From: Deltaproteobacteria bacterium
GTDB lineage: Bacteria; Myxococcota_A; UBA796; GCA-2862545
DNA length: 64,000 bases
Assembly: GCA_006226595.1 (NCBI GenBank)
Contig: SBGP01000087.1
Coordinates: 1-64,000, forward strand
Direction of reading: 5' to 3'
The notes under the pieces were generated by a model that saw nothing but the letters and a program-made list of their open reading frames with translations, had not been told where the DNA came from and ran no database searches. The position numbers and the translations under genes are program-made. This document shows, piece after piece, positions 46,229 to 55,781 of this stretch. Every line of letters begins with the position of its first letter. Position 1 is the stretch's first letter.

Positions 46229-48076
46229 TCACGGTCCGACGCTGATGCCCATGCGGTCGGTGAACGCGGAGTTGAACGTGCCGTGCAGGTTGTACTGCCG
46301 GTACACGTCCATCCACGCGTCCCACTGCGCGTAGTTCTCGCGGGCCCACGCCTCGCCGCGGGCGTGCCTTGGCGTGGTCAAGCCCCAGTGCGGGCGCACA
46401 CCCTCGAGGTGCGCGTCGAGCTTGCCATACACGTCGTCCACCAGCGCCGAACGGCCGGTGCGGTACGCGCGATACAGCTCGCTCCGCTTCGAGTCCGTCG
46501 GCGAGTCCTCGGCGGCGGGATTGCGCAGCATCGGCATCTCGATCATGCAGCTGTCGCGCCCGTGCGCCATCGACAGCCACGCGTCGCCGGCCTTCACGAA
46601 CCGCAGGGCGAAGGGCGAGGTGTGCATCGGGCGGGTCTTCCAGAAGGCGACCTGCTCGTCGTGCGCGCGCGGGATGCCGCCGCGAAGCCGATCGCGGGCT
46701 GCGGCGAGGATGATCTCGGCGGCGCGCACGCCCTGCTCGGCGGGGACCGAGAACTCCGCGCCGCTCGCGTCGATGAGCAGCCCGAGCTTGAGTACCTCGT
46801 CCCAGCGACCGACGAAGCCGTCGACCCACTGCCCGGCCATCGATGACTTGAGCAGATCGGGGATGCGCTGCGGGCCGGTGACCATGCGCTGCAGGCCCTG
46901 ATAGGCGATCCACCGCCCGAAGCCCTTCCGCGCGAGCCGCATGGACAGGGGCCGCTGACGCACCGAGGACGGCGTGTCCGCCGGGACCTCCTTGCGCAGG
47001 GTGACCACCGACAGCGTGCCTTCCCGTGGGATGTCGCCGGCGCGCTGGTACTTGGCGAGGTTGCGCTTGTAGAGCTTGCCGCGGAGGTTCTTGAGGAACA
47101 CGCGGTAGGGGATCACGAGCACCTCGAGGTGACGCCAGTCGTCGCCGCCCGCGAGGTGGTTCGCGATCACCGCCTTCGCCTCGGTCCATGGCATGAGCAG
47201 GCGCTTCTCGAGCAGGTGGTAGCGCTCGCGTACGGCGAACTCCGCGCTGTACACCACCCCGAGAGCGCCGAGCGCCACGCCCGCCGCGCGCAGCTCGTCG
47301 CCGCGCAGGGTGCGGAACACCGGCTCCTTGTTCGCATCGAGGGTGCACACCTCGACCTCCCGCACGAAGCTCGCGAGGTCCCCGAGGGTCCGTCCCGAGC
47401 CGTGCGTGCCCGTGGACACCGCCCCTCCGAGGGTCTGGAAGTCGCCGCCGCCCATGTTGATGAGCGCCTGGTCCCGCTCGTGCAGGTCGCGCGTGATCTG
47501 CCACACCGCGCGTCCCGCTTCGCAGCGGTACTGCTGACCCGACGTCGCGAGCGAGCGGTTGAGGAAGCTGGTGCCGAAGATCAGGTCGCCCGGCCGCGGG
47601 GGAATGCGCGGGCGGTTCACGTCGCTGAAGCTCCGCCACGAGCCGGCGCAGCTCACGCGGCAGCCCTTGCGCCCGGCGTCGCGGAGCATGCGGGCCAGCG
47701 AGTCGCGGGAGTGGGGGAACCACACGCCTCGATCGAGGATGGGTGCCCCGCCGATGGGCCGGGTGGCCACGCGCGCGCGCTCCTGGACGCCGAAGGCGTG
47801 CCGCACGCCGGCGAAGGTGTCGGGGATGGGCGGAAGGTCGGCGACTCCGAGCTCACCGAGGCGCGTCGAGACCTCGGCCACTGGCGTGTCGTCGTCGGGA
47901 TCGACGAGCTCGAGGCTCCCGCGCTCGGACATCACCTCGCGATACGCCTCGGGCTCCCGATCCGCGAGCCGCGCGAGCACCTCCATCGTGTTCTCGATGG
48001 CGTCGTGGTTGGAGGGGTCGTGCTCGAACAGCCGGTCGAGTCGGTCGAGCTGTCGTTCGATGCGTTCGCGGGACAT
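46229..48076 (-). CDS. FAD-binding oxidoreductase (aldonolactone/alditol-oxidase-like)
   Basis: The 615-residue product contains a VAO/PCMH-type FAD domain (~100-300) with GGGDFQTLGGAVSTGTHGSGR, the FAD pyrophosphate loop, followed by a C-terminal cap and the HWG phrase (VRPHWGLTT) characteristic of D-arabinono-1,4-lactone and alditol oxidases. It lacks the N-terminal His of covalent-FAD types in a clear position. The long N-terminal region (~1-100) is extra and helical. Its ATG overlaps by one base the stop of the DUF4331-type gene upstream, so the two are translated together. Substrate is likely a sugar lactone, alditol or related alcohol, but this is inferred. Confidence 0.8.
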   Translation of the reverse strand: MSRERIERQLDRLDRLFEHDPSNHDAIENTMEVLARLADREPEAYREVMSERGSLELVDPDDDTPVAEVSTRLGELGVADLPPIPDTFAGVRHAFGVQERARVATRPIGGAPILDRGVWFPHSRDSLARMLRDAGRKGCRVSCAGSWRSFSDVNRPRIPPRPGDLIFGTSFLNRSLATSGQQYRCEAGRAVWQITRDLHERDQALINMGGGDFQTLGGAVSTGTHGSGRTLGDLASFVREVEVCTLDANKEPVFRTLRGDELRAAGVALGALGVVYSAEFAVRERYHLLEKRLLMPWTEAKAVIANHLAGGDDWRHLEVLVIPYRVFLKNLRGKLYKRNLAKYQRAGDIPREGTLSVVTLRKEVPADTPSSVRQRPLSMRLARKGFGRWIAYQGLQRMVTGPQRIPDLLKSSMAGQWVDGFVGRWDEVLKLGLLIDASGAEFSVPAEQGVRAAEIILAAARDRLRGGIPRAHDEQVAFWKTRPMHTSPFALRFVKAGDAWLSMAHGRDSCMIEMPMLRNPAAEDSPTDSKRSELYRAYRTGRSALVDDVYGKLDAHLEGVRPHWGLTTPRHARGEAWARENYAQWDAWMDVYRQYNLHGTFNSAFTDRMGISVGP

Positions 48077-49206
48077 CAGGGCTCTCTCAAGTAGGGGAAC
48101 TTCGAGGTCGCGGGGGCTCCCGGTCGGTCTACGCCGTCACCGCGACGGGGGGCTGGCCCGGCGGGGGGCCCGTGCAGAGGTGGTCCCGGGGGAACGCGCT
48201 CGGGGCCGTTGATGGTCCACGTCAGCAAGCGGTCCACCGCGTCGTCGTTGGGGGGGCGCCCCCCGCAGGTCATGTGCGGCACGCCGGCGAGCCACGCGGC
48301 CTCGATCTCGAGGAAGGTCGGGTCGTCCACGTCGCAGGTGCGTGTGGGGTCGACGATCAGCCAGTCCGAGAGCAGTCGCGCGGCCAGCGGATGGGGGGTG
48401 GCCCAGTCTCCGCGTTCGTCGCGGGCATCGAGTCGCGCGAGTCCCTCGGCCATCGCGACCTCGTAGGCGCCGAGGTGTCCGGGTGAGGGGGCGAAGGCGT
48501 CCTCGTGGTTCCAGGCGGCGCGGACGTCGGGGCCGTCGAGGGTCTCGCCGAAGCGCTTGGCGAGCACGAAGTTGCCGATCTCCGGCCGTCCGAGTCGATC
48601 GCGCTGCTCGGGCCCGCGCCAGCTCTCGGCCACCACTCCGAGCCACGGCCGCTCACCGGGGACGTCGCGGGCATCGAACTCGACGACCAGGGCCTCGACG
48701 CGCCCGCGGATCACCCGGTTGTGCAGGAAGTCGACGCCGCGCACCGACCGTCGCTCTCCCTCGGCGGGAACGTCGCGTGCGACCTTGCCCAGCGCGATGA
48801 AGAACGGGTCGCGGCGCACTCCCGCGAAGATGCGCGTGGTCCCGTCGGCGGCGCTGCCTCCCCACGGCACGTGGAAGGTCTGCTTGCCGAGGGTGCACAC
48901 GAGCTCGTCGGCTCGCCGGGCACCTCGCTCTCCCTGGCAGCGCAGCGACAGCTCCTCCTCGTCGACGCCTTCCCCGTCCACGCGTCGCACGCGCAGGCGC
49001 ACCGCCAGATCTTCTTGGGGCCGCGCACGGCGACGGGTGAGCGGGCCCCAGGTGAGGGCGACGGCCACGCGGCCGGGCGCGGGAGTCCACGCGTAGAGAT
49101 CTGCCAGATCGGCATGCCGATCGCTCCGGACCTCGTGACCATCGATGTGGTCCGAGGCGACGGACGGTGAGATTGTCATCGCCCACCAGAGCAGGGCCAA
49201 GCGCAC
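48076..49206 (-). CDS. DUF4331-like secreted protein
   Basis: The 376-residue product (GTG at 49206, GGAGG 4 bases upstream) opens with a signal peptide (LALLWWAMTISPSVAS) then DHIDGHEVRSDRHADLADLYAWTPAPGRVAVALTW, the DLYA motif of DUF4331 proteins (usually SHREAP ... TDLYAF). Function is unknown. The stop overlaps the start of the oxidase gene, so a joint role is likely. There is a short Pro-rich tail near the C-terminus (PPGPPLHGPPAGP). A longer frame would start at 49239 but has no site and a Cys/Gly-rich lead. Confidence 0.75.
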   Translation of the reverse strand: MRLALLWWAMTISPSVASDHIDGHEVRSDRHADLADLYAWTPAPGRVAVALTWGPLTRRRARPQEDLAVRLRVRRVDGEGVDEEELSLRCQGERGARRADELVCTLGKQTFHVPWGGSAADGTTRIFAGVRRDPFFIALGKVARDVPAEGERRSVRGVDFLHNRVIRGRVEALVVEFDARDVPGERPWLGVVAESWRGPEQRDRLGRPEIGNFVLAKRFGETLDGPDVRAAWNHEDAFAPSPGHLGAYEVAMAEGLARLDARDERGDWATPHPLAARLLSDWLIVDPTRTCDVDDPTFLEIEAAWLAGVPHMTCGGRPPNDDAVDRLLTWTINGPERVPPGPPLHGPPAGPAPRRGDGVDRPGAPATSKFPYLREP

Positions 49207-49270
49207 AGGTCCTCCGCATGCACACGCCCCAGGGTACACGCCTGGCGAGCAGGTGCGATAGGCTCGCGGT

Positions 49271-52200
49271 GTGACGGACGCTGCACCCTCGTTTCACGGC
49301 ACGGAGCGCTACGAGCTCCGACGCTGCCTCGGCAAGGGCGGCTTCGGAGTGGTGTGGGAGGCCTTCGACCGCGACCAGGAGCAGCGTGTCGCCCTGAAGA
49401 CCCTGCGCGAGATGCGCGCCGACGCCCTCGTCTCGTTCAAGTCCGAGTTCCGCCGGCTCACGGGCTTCGTGCACCCGAACCTCGTGCGCCTCTACGAGCT
49501 CACCGAGGCCGACGGCACCTGGTTCTTCACCATGGAGCTCGTCGACGGCGTGCCGTTCAAGGGCTGGGTGCGACCGGGGCATCGCTCGGTCGAGGAGAGC
49601 ACCTTCAACCTGTCGCTCGACACGCGCGAGGTGATGGTCTCGACCGGAGACACCGGCGAGCCGCAGCGCGCGGTGCGCTTTCCGTCCGAGTCGCCGACGC
49701 TCGGCGTGCTCGACGAGGGGCGGCTTCGCGACGCGTTCGCGCAGCTGGTCACCGGCGTGTCCGCCATGCACGCCGAGGGCATGGTCCACCGCGACATCAA
49801 GCCGAGCAACGTGCTCGTATCGTCGCTCGGTCGGGTCGTGCTGCTCGACTTCGGCCTCGCCGCCGAGCTCGCGGCGCGGCGCACCGGTCGCGAGACCCTG
49901 CGGATCGGCACCCCCGCGTACATGCCCCCCGAGGTCGCGTCGGGAGGCCAGCACGGGGAAGCCGGCGACTGGTACAGCGTTGGCGTGGTGCTCTTCGAGG
50001 CGCTCACCGGGAGCGTTCCCTTTCGGGGCTCGCCGCGGGCGGTGCTGCGCAGCAAGGCCGCGATGGACGCGCCGGATCCGGTGCCGATGGTGCCGGACAA
50101 CCTGCGCGATCTCGCCTTCCTCGCCCGGGATCTGCTCGCCCGTGACCCGGCCTCTCGACCCACGGGAGACGAGATCCGGCACCGCCTGGGCATTGGCGCA
50201 CCGGTGTCGTCGCTGGGGGAGGGGGCGTTCGTCGGTCGCGAGTCGCAGCTCGACGACCTGAACCGCCTGCTGGCGCGGGCACGCGACGGCGAGTGTGCCG
50301 TCGCGCTGGTCACGGGCCCCTCCGGCATCGGCAAGTCGGCACTGGTCCGGCATTTCGTGGACGGCCTCGGAGGCGACGAGGTCGTGCTCCAGGGCAGCTG
50401 CTACGAGCGCGAGAGCGTGCCGTTCAAGGCTCTGGACGAGCTCATCGACGACCTCGGAAGCTGGCTGTCGGCCCTGCCTCGCCGCGAGCGAAAGCGCCTG
50501 CTTCCCCAGGACGCGGGCGAGCTGACCCGGCTGTTCCCGGCGCTACAGACCTGGATGCCCGCACCCGAAGAGGCGGTCGCGGATCTCGTGGAGGTACGCC
50601 GTCGCGCGGCCGAGGCCCTGTTCCACCTGCTCGAGCGCATCGCGGAAGGGCGGCTCATCGTGCTCGAGATCGACGATGTGCAGTGGGGCGATGCCGACTC
50701 CGCGGCCGTGCTCGAGCTCATCCTCCAGCGCGATGCGGCACGAGTCCTGCTCCTCGTCACCTGCCGCGAGAACGGGCTCGACCAGGAGGTGCCCGCCCTG
50801 CTTCGCCGCATGATCGAGCGGGGCGCCGTGGTGGGAGGACACATCGAGGTGGGGCAGCTGTCGCCCGACGAGTCCGCGCAACTCGCGACCTCGTTGCTCG
50901 GTGAGGATGACGAGCGGATTGCCCGCCTCGTGGCCGAGGCCGATGGGCACCCGCTGTTTCTCGACGGTCTGGTTCGCTACGCCCACGAGGGGGCCGCGGG
51001 CTCGCTCGACGAGATGATCGCGGGCCACGTCGGAACCCTGCCCGAGGACGCCGTCCGGGTGCTGCGCCTCGTCTCGGTGGCGCCCCAGCCGGTACCTCGG
51101 CGTCTGATCCGCCGCGCCTCGCGCCTTCGCGGCGACCAGGCCGCGACGTCGCAGCTCGTGGTCGACCGCCTGGTCCACACCGTCGGTACTTCGGACGAGG
51201 AGCTGCTCGCGCCGTACCACTCGCGCATTCGTGAGGCGGTGCTCGGGACGCTCGACGAACTGAGCCTGCGCATCGCGCACCGCGACCTCGCCGACGCCAT
51301 GGAAGAGCTCGGCTGGGGCGAGGTCGAGCACCTGTTCATGCACCGCAAGGGGGCCGGCGAGAAGGAGCGGGCGCGCGAGCTCGCGCTGCGGGCCGCGGGA
51401 CACGCGGAGTCCGCCTACGCGTTCCACCGTGCGGCCGAGCTGTACGCCGAGGCGCGCGCGCTCGGGGCGACGGGGTGGGGGTTGTCGGCCAAGGAAGGCG
51501 CGGCGTGGATCGCGGCGGGTCGGCCAGAAGCCGCCGCCGACGCGCTGTTGCGCGCGTCCGAGTCCGCTCCCGAGAACGAGGCGCGCGATCTGCGGCGGAG
51601 GGCGGCCGAACAGCTCCTCGCCGGGGGGCACGCGGACCGCGGCATCGAGCTGACCAGGGAGGTCCTCGAGCCGCTCGACCTGCGACTCGCGTCGAGTCCG
51701 CGCTGGGCCCTCGCGTCGCTGCTCGCCCAGCGAGCGGCGCTGCGGCTTCGCGGTCTGGAGCCCGCCCGCGAACACCAGCCGACGGCGGACGAGCTGTACA
51801 AGGTCGACACCTGCTGGTCGCTGGCCTCGGGGCTCGCGATCATCGACACCTTCGTGGCGACCGACTTCCAGGTCCGACAGCTGCGGCTGGCGCTCGACGC
51901 GGGCGAGCCCTACCGCGTGGTGCGTGCCCTCGCGCTCGAGGCCAGCTACCTCGCCGCACAGGGGCACGACTCTCGCGAAGCTGCACTGTCGCTGCTCGAG
52001 CGCGCCGAGGCCATGGCGGAAGACCTCGACTCCGCGCACCTGCGCGCCTTCCTCCCGCTGTGCCGCGCGATGTGCGACTTCCTCGACGCGAGGTGGAAGG
52101 AGTCGGCGAGCGGCATGCTCATCGCGGAGCGCATCCTCGAGCGCGAGTGCCGCGACGTGACCTGGGAGCTGTCGCAGACGACGACCTTCTACGTCGATGC

Positions 52201-52948
52201 CGTGCACAACCTCGGGCAGATGTCGCTGCTCAAGGACGTGGTCCCGCCGCGTCTGGCAGCGGCTCGCGCGCGCGGCAACAAGCAGCTCGTTACGTACCTG
52301 CAGTACATCCACGCCTCGATGGTTCGCCTCGCGACGGACGAGCCCGAGCGAGGCCTCGAGGAGATCAGCGAGCTCGACCACCGCTCGCCCTACGGCTTCC
52401 ACTACACCGACTGGTGGCGCATGTACGGCACCGCCAACATCCAGCTGTACCGCGGACGCGCCGGGGAGGCGTTGGAGGCGTGGGAGCGGGACTGGCCGGG
52501 CCTCAAGGGGTCGATGTTCCTTCTCGTCGAGGTCATCGGCCAGCCTGCCCATTACCACCGCTCGATGCTCAACGTCGCGGTGGCCGCCGAGATGCCCGAG
52601 GGCCTCGCCCGCACCCACAAGCTGTGCGTGGCCGAGCGGACCGCGCGCTGGCTCACCCGTCGCTCGGCGCCCTGGGGGCAGGCCGCAGGGTTGCTCCTGC
52701 ACGCGCTGATCGCGAGTGCTCGGGGGAACGAACAGGCCGCGCTCGACTTCTACACCGAGGCCGAGCGCCGGCACGAGGAGCTCGACATGGCGCTGCTCGC
52801 GTTCACGTGTCGCTACCGCCGGGGCGAGATCCTCCAGGGCGACGAGGGCGAGGGGCGACGCACGGAATCGCTCGCTGGGATTCGCGAGCTGGGCTGCAAG
52901 GCGCCGGGTCGCATGATCGACTTCTATGCGCCCGTCCGAATCCGGTGA
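49271..52948 (+). CDS. Ser/Thr kinase-AAA ATPase-TPR multidomain regulator
   Basis: The 1225-residue product begins with a Hanks-type kinase (14-305): glycine loop GKGGFGVVW (21-29), K43, HRDIKPSN (H173, D175), DFG (193-195) and GTPAYMPPE. An AAA_16-type NTPase follows (~320-640) with Walker A GPSGIGKSA (K355) and Walker B VLEIDDVQWGD. The remaining ~550 residues are helical TPR-like repeats with Trp/Arg-rich segments and no membrane helix. This kinase-ATPase-TPR architecture is typical of large signalling proteins in Myxococcota and Planctomycetes, with the NTPase serving as a switch. GTG start. The gene for a protein with a PqqD-like tail follows at once. Confidence 0.9.
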   Translation: MTDAAPSFHGTERYELRRCLGKGGFGVVWEAFDRDQEQRVALKTLREMRADALVSFKSEFRRLTGFVHPNLVRLYELTEADGTWFFTMELVDGVPFKGWVRPGHRSVEESTFNLSLDTREVMVSTGDTGEPQRAVRFPSESPTLGVLDEGRLRDAFAQLVTGVSAMHAEGMVHRDIKPSNVLVSSLGRVVLLDFGLAAELAARRTGRETLRIGTPAYMPPEVASGGQHGEAGDWYSVGVVLFEALTGSVPFRGSPRAVLRSKAAMDAPDPVPMVPDNLRDLAFLARDLLARDPASRPTGDEIRHRLGIGAPVSSLGEGAFVGRESQLDDLNRLLARARDGECAVALVTGPSGIGKSALVRHFVDGLGGDEVVLQGSCYERESVPFKALDELIDDLGSWLSALPRRERKRLLPQDAGELTRLFPALQTWMPAPEEAVADLVEVRRRAAEALFHLLERIAEGRLIVLEIDDVQWGDADSAAVLELILQRDAARVLLLVTCRENGLDQEVPALLRRMIERGAVVGGHIEVGQLSPDESAQLATSLLGEDDERIARLVAEADGHPLFLDGLVRYAHEGAAGSLDEMIAGHVGTLPEDAVRVLRLVSVAPQPVPRRLIRRASRLRGDQAATSQLVVDRLVHTVGTSDEELLAPYHSRIREAVLGTLDELSLRIAHRDLADAMEELGWGEVEHLFMHRKGAGEKERARELALRAAGHAESAYAFHRAAELYAEARALGATGWGLSAKEGAAWIAAGRPEAAADALLRASESAPENEARDLRRRAAEQLLAGGHADRGIELTREVLEPLDLRLASSPRWALASLLAQRAALRLRGLEPAREHQPTADELYKVDTCWSLASGLAIIDTFVATDFQVRQLRLALDAGEPYRVVRALALEASYLAAQGHDSREAALSLLERAEAMAEDLDSAHLRAFLPLCRAMCDFLDARWKESASGMLIAERILERECRDVTWELSQTTTFYVDAVHNLGQMSLLKDVVPPRLAAARARGNKQLVTYLQYIHASMVRLATDEPERGLEEISELDHRSPYGFHYTDWWRMYGTANIQLYRGRAGEALEAWERDWPGLKGSMFLLVEVIGQPAHYHRSMLNVAVAAEMPEGLARTHKLCVAERTARWLTRRSAPWGQAAGLLLHALIASARGNEQAALDFYTEAERRHEELDMALLAFTCRYRRGEILQGDEGEGRRTESLAGIRELGCKAPGRMIDFYAPVRIR

Positions 52949-52979
52949 GTCTCGGGGTAGGCTGTCGCCAGGAGGTTGC

Positions 52980-54008
52980 GTGGCTGACGTGATTCGGGTG
53001 CACCCGCCGGGTCCCTACCCGCCGCATGGGCGCGAAGTGCCGGGCGAGGTCGATCTCGGGATTCGCCTGCGCGAGCTCATGTACACGCGCCACGCCGTCA
53101 CCGGCTGGGCGCGTCGGGCGCTGTCCGACCGCCTCGGCGTGGTCGCGCGCGACCCCATGCGACTGGCGATGGCCTCGGGGTGGATCGACGACCTGCCCAC
53201 GACCTGGCCACTCGGCGCGATGATCGACGATGCTCGCGAGCGCTGGACACAGGGGCCCGATGGCGAAGCCCTGGCGGTGCTGTTGCGCGCGAGCCACCTG
53301 ATGTCGCCCGTGCTCGGCTGGCCCACGTCGATCGACCGCCGCTGGCCGATGCCCGACCCGGACTGGGTCAAGGGCCAGATCCCCGAGGGTGCTTCGGTGC
53401 GGATGGTGCCGCGAGGCCGGGCCGATGGCACGGCGGGTCTCGCCATCGTCCTCGACGCCGAGGTGGAAGCCGGCGGCATCGCCGAGTCGCGCGTGCTGGC
53501 CGCGGGGATCGACGAGATCGAGTCGGATCCGGAGCGCTTCGTGCAGGCCCTGGCCGATGGCGTGTCGGCGATTCAGATCACCACCCCCGGTCCGAGCACC
53601 GAGGACCAGCACGTCGCGTGGGAACGCGTGCGAGAGGCGGGCGACAAGCAGCTCCACTACGAGCGTGGCGGACTCGCGGGACTCACCGTCGACGAGCTGC
53701 CGCGGTTCGACGAGCTCCTCGGCGAGGCGCCGTCCGGGACGTGGGGCGACCGCCTCGTCGCGTCCGCCGACGTGCTCTTCCTGCCGACCATCTCGCAGGA
53801 CGGCAGTCTCGGTGTCGTCGGCGTCGTAGCGTGGGATGGCCCGTACCACCCCATCCGCGTGGTCCCTGGCGCCGCCGAGATCATCCGCAACCTCGACGGC
53901 AAGTCGACCCTCGACCAGCTGGCTGCCAACTTCGAGATCGACAGCGGCTCGCTGCGCGACATCCTCGACCAGCTCGTCGAGCTCGGCGCCGCCACCGCCG
54001 CGGAGTGA
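52980..54008 (+). CDS. protein with C-terminal PqqD-like winged-helix domain, unknown function
   Basis: The 342-residue product (GTG after AGGAGG at 52970-52975) has an unrecognised N-terminal ~285 residues that include DWVKGQIPEGASVRMVPRGR and a C-terminal ~50-residue stretch reading GAAEIIRNLDGKSTLDQLAANFEIDSGSLRDILDQLVELG, which has the pattern of PqqD-type domains. PqqD-like domains are peptide-recognition modules (RRE) in RiPP pathways but also occur alone in regulators. The gene starts 31 bp after the kinase-ATPase gene and is probably cotranscribed. Function is not settled. Confidence 0.62.
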   Translation: MADVIRVHPPGPYPPHGREVPGEVDLGIRLRELMYTRHAVTGWARRALSDRLGVVARDPMRLAMASGWIDDLPTTWPLGAMIDDARERWTQGPDGEALAVLLRASHLMSPVLGWPTSIDRRWPMPDPDWVKGQIPEGASVRMVPRGRADGTAGLAIVLDAEVEAGGIAESRVLAAGIDEIESDPERFVQALADGVSAIQITTPGPSTEDQHVAWERVREAGDKQLHYERGGLAGLTVDELPRFDELLGEAPSGTWGDRLVASADVLFLPTISQDGSLGVVGVVAWDGPYHPIRVVPGAAEIIRNLDGKSTLDQLAANFEIDSGSLRDILDQLVELGAATAAE

Positions 54009-54134
54009 CGCTCGGCCTCGGGCGAATGGGTCCGGCGTGAGCAGCTCGCGCGGGCTCGACGCTTGGTTGGCGGGGATGCGCAACACGCCGTGGTCGAGGC
54101 GGGACCTCCGCTCGCCCGCTGGGGCGGGGCCCGG

Positions 54135-54665
54135 CTAGCGCGGATCCTGCTCGAGGAGACTCCAGCGCACCATGTCGTGGAAGCCGCCGGCGTGGAAGTA
54201 CTCGTCGCGCAAGACGCCTTCCTGGGTGAACCCGAGCTTCGCGGCGATGTGGGCCATGCGCTCGTTGCTTCGGTAGTGCACCAGCCACACCTTGTGCAGG
54301 TTCAGCTCGGTGAGCGCGAGCTCGACCAGCAGCCGCATGGCCTGGGTACCGAGGCCTCGGCCCCGCGCGCCGGCAGCGCCGAGCACAAGTCCCAGGCGTC
54401 CGTTCCGCGCGGGCCAGTAGATCTTGTGGACGCCGGCGTTGCCGAGGTACGCGCCGTCTGCGTCGACGACGGCGTACAGCCGATCGGTGTCGCTGGCGAT
54501 CACGTGCTCGAGCCACGCGAGCTCCTGCTCTCGGGTGATCTGCGCGCTCATGTGCGCGAAGTTGCGCGTGACCGCGGGGTCGTTGATCCACTGCATGATG
54601 TGGTCCACGTCCTCGGGTCGGATGGGTCGCAGGCCGAGCTCGGTCCCGGGCATGGTGAAGGTCAT
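54135..54665 (-). CDS. GNAT-family N-acetyltransferase
   Basis: The 176-residue product has the GNAT core: LGLRPIRPEDVDHIMQWINDPAV, then LGNAGVHKIYWPARNGRLGLVLGAAGARGRGLGTQAMRLLVELAL (the GRGLGT segment binds the CoA pyrophosphate), and LHKVWLVHYRSNERMAHIAAKLGFTQEGVLRDEYF, as in RimJ/RimL-like enzymes. It should acetylate an amino group, substrate unknown. The ATG overlaps the stop of the Sco-type gene upstream (ATGA), so the two are translated together. Confidence 0.87.
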   Translation of the reverse strand: MTFTMPGTELGLRPIRPEDVDHIMQWINDPAVTRNFAHMSAQITREQELAWLEHVIASDTDRLYAVVDADGAYLGNAGVHKIYWPARNGRLGLVLGAAGARGRGLGTQAMRLLVELALTELNLHKVWLVHYRSNERMAHIAAKLGFTQEGVLRDEYFHAGGFHDMVRWSLLEQDPR

Positions 54666-55747
54666 CCGGGTTCCTCTTCGCCGTACAGCGTGCCGGTTCG
54701 CGTGGCGTCCGCAGGGGTGCCGGTGAGCAGCTGCGAGCTCAGGCGGTCCAGCGGCCACTCGTTGTCGTCGTAGCGCTCGATCAGCTTCCCCTCGGCATCG
54801 AGCACGAGCAGCCGCAAGCGGTGGCTGATCTTGCCGCCCCGGACGGTCACGGAGAGCCCACTCGCGAGCGCGAGCTGGTTGAGCTCGATGGGGTCGAGGC
54901 GTCCGAACTCCCAGGTCTCGGGCTTCGCGCCGGCGAGACCGCCGTACATGCCGAGCGTGGGCAGGTGGTCGTGCTCGGGGTCGATGGTGACGAGCAGGAT
55001 GCGCGCCTTGCCGGCGATGCGCTCCTGGAGCGCGGCCATGCGTGAGACCACCGCGGGACAGAAGTTGGGGTCCGGGCAGCGCGTGTAGATGAACGACAGC
55101 GCGGTGGGTGTGCCTTGACCCTCGCCGACGACCCAGCGTCCGCCGTGAGACACGGGGACCTCGGTGCGTGGGAACACCTCGCCGAGCTGGACGGGCTTGA
55201 CGTCGTCGCGCAGCGCGACCTCGCGGGTGCCGGTCTTCTCGACCTCGACCATGCGGTAGCCGTACTGCGAGACGATGAGCTTGCCCTCTACGACGTCGCC
55301 CGCTTCAAATCCGCGTGCGACGTCCGGGCCGACGTCGAAGGGCATGACCATCGCGTCCATCAGGCCGGCGATGGGCTCGTGTTCGACTGTGAGCTTGCCG
55401 CCGTCGACGCGGACGACCGTGCCGTGTACCTCGTATCCGCCGGCCTTGAAGGTCGAAGGCAGCGTCGCGGCCCCGGTGACGTCCAGCCGGGTGATGCGTC
55501 GCGGCCGCTCGTCACCCTCGAGCCACAGGTCGACTTCCTGCCCCGGGGACAGCGCCAGGTCGAGCTCGGTCACGTAGCGCGCCACCCCGGGGGTGATGCG
55601 CCCGAGGGGGTCGTCGTGCTCGACCACGACCACGCCATCCTCGGCGTAGAGCACGGTTGCCGTGGCGTCGGCCGGTGGACCCGCGGGTTCGGTGGTTCCA
55701 CAGGCGACGGCGAACAAGAGAAGGGTCAGGCGACTCCGCGACGTCAT
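54662..55747 (-). CDS. Sco1/SenC-type lipoprotein with copper-binding domain
   Basis: The 361-residue product has a lipobox at C16 (LLLFAVAC). Residues ~105-160 carry the CusF/copper-domain phrase HEPIAGLMDAMVMPFDV. The C-terminal Sco domain has SFIYTRCPDPNFCP (C224, C230, so CX5C instead of the more common CX3C) and ISHRLRLL (H309), the copper ligands. It should donate copper to cytochrome c oxidase or act as a thiol-redox protein. The GNAT gene overlaps its end by 4 bp. GGAGG precedes the ATG. Confidence 0.88.
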   Translation of the reverse strand: MTSRSRLTLLLFAVACGTTEPAGPPADATATVLYAEDGVVVVEHDDPLGRITPGVARYVTELDLALSPGQEVDLWLEGDERPRRITRLDVTGAATLPSTFKAGGYEVHGTVVRVDGGKLTVEHEPIAGLMDAMVMPFDVGPDVARGFEAGDVVEGKLIVSQYGYRMVEVEKTGTREVALRDDVKPVQLGEVFPRTEVPVSHGGRWVVGEGQGTPTALSFIYTRCPDPNFCPAVVSRMAALQERIAGKARILLVTIDPEHDHLPTLGMYGGLAGAKPETWEFGRLDPIELNQLALASGLSVTVRGGKISHRLRLLVLDAEGKLIERYDDNEWPLDRLSSQLLTGTPADATRTGTLYGEEEPG

Positions 55748-55781
55748 CTCACCTCCGGTCCGGGGAGGGGCCTTCGTGGAC

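Noticed and set aside
54037-54138. Short GTG frame as a gene of its own
   Set aside because: No ribosome site and no conservation that I can test; kept only as part of the PqqD-like finding, not as a feature.
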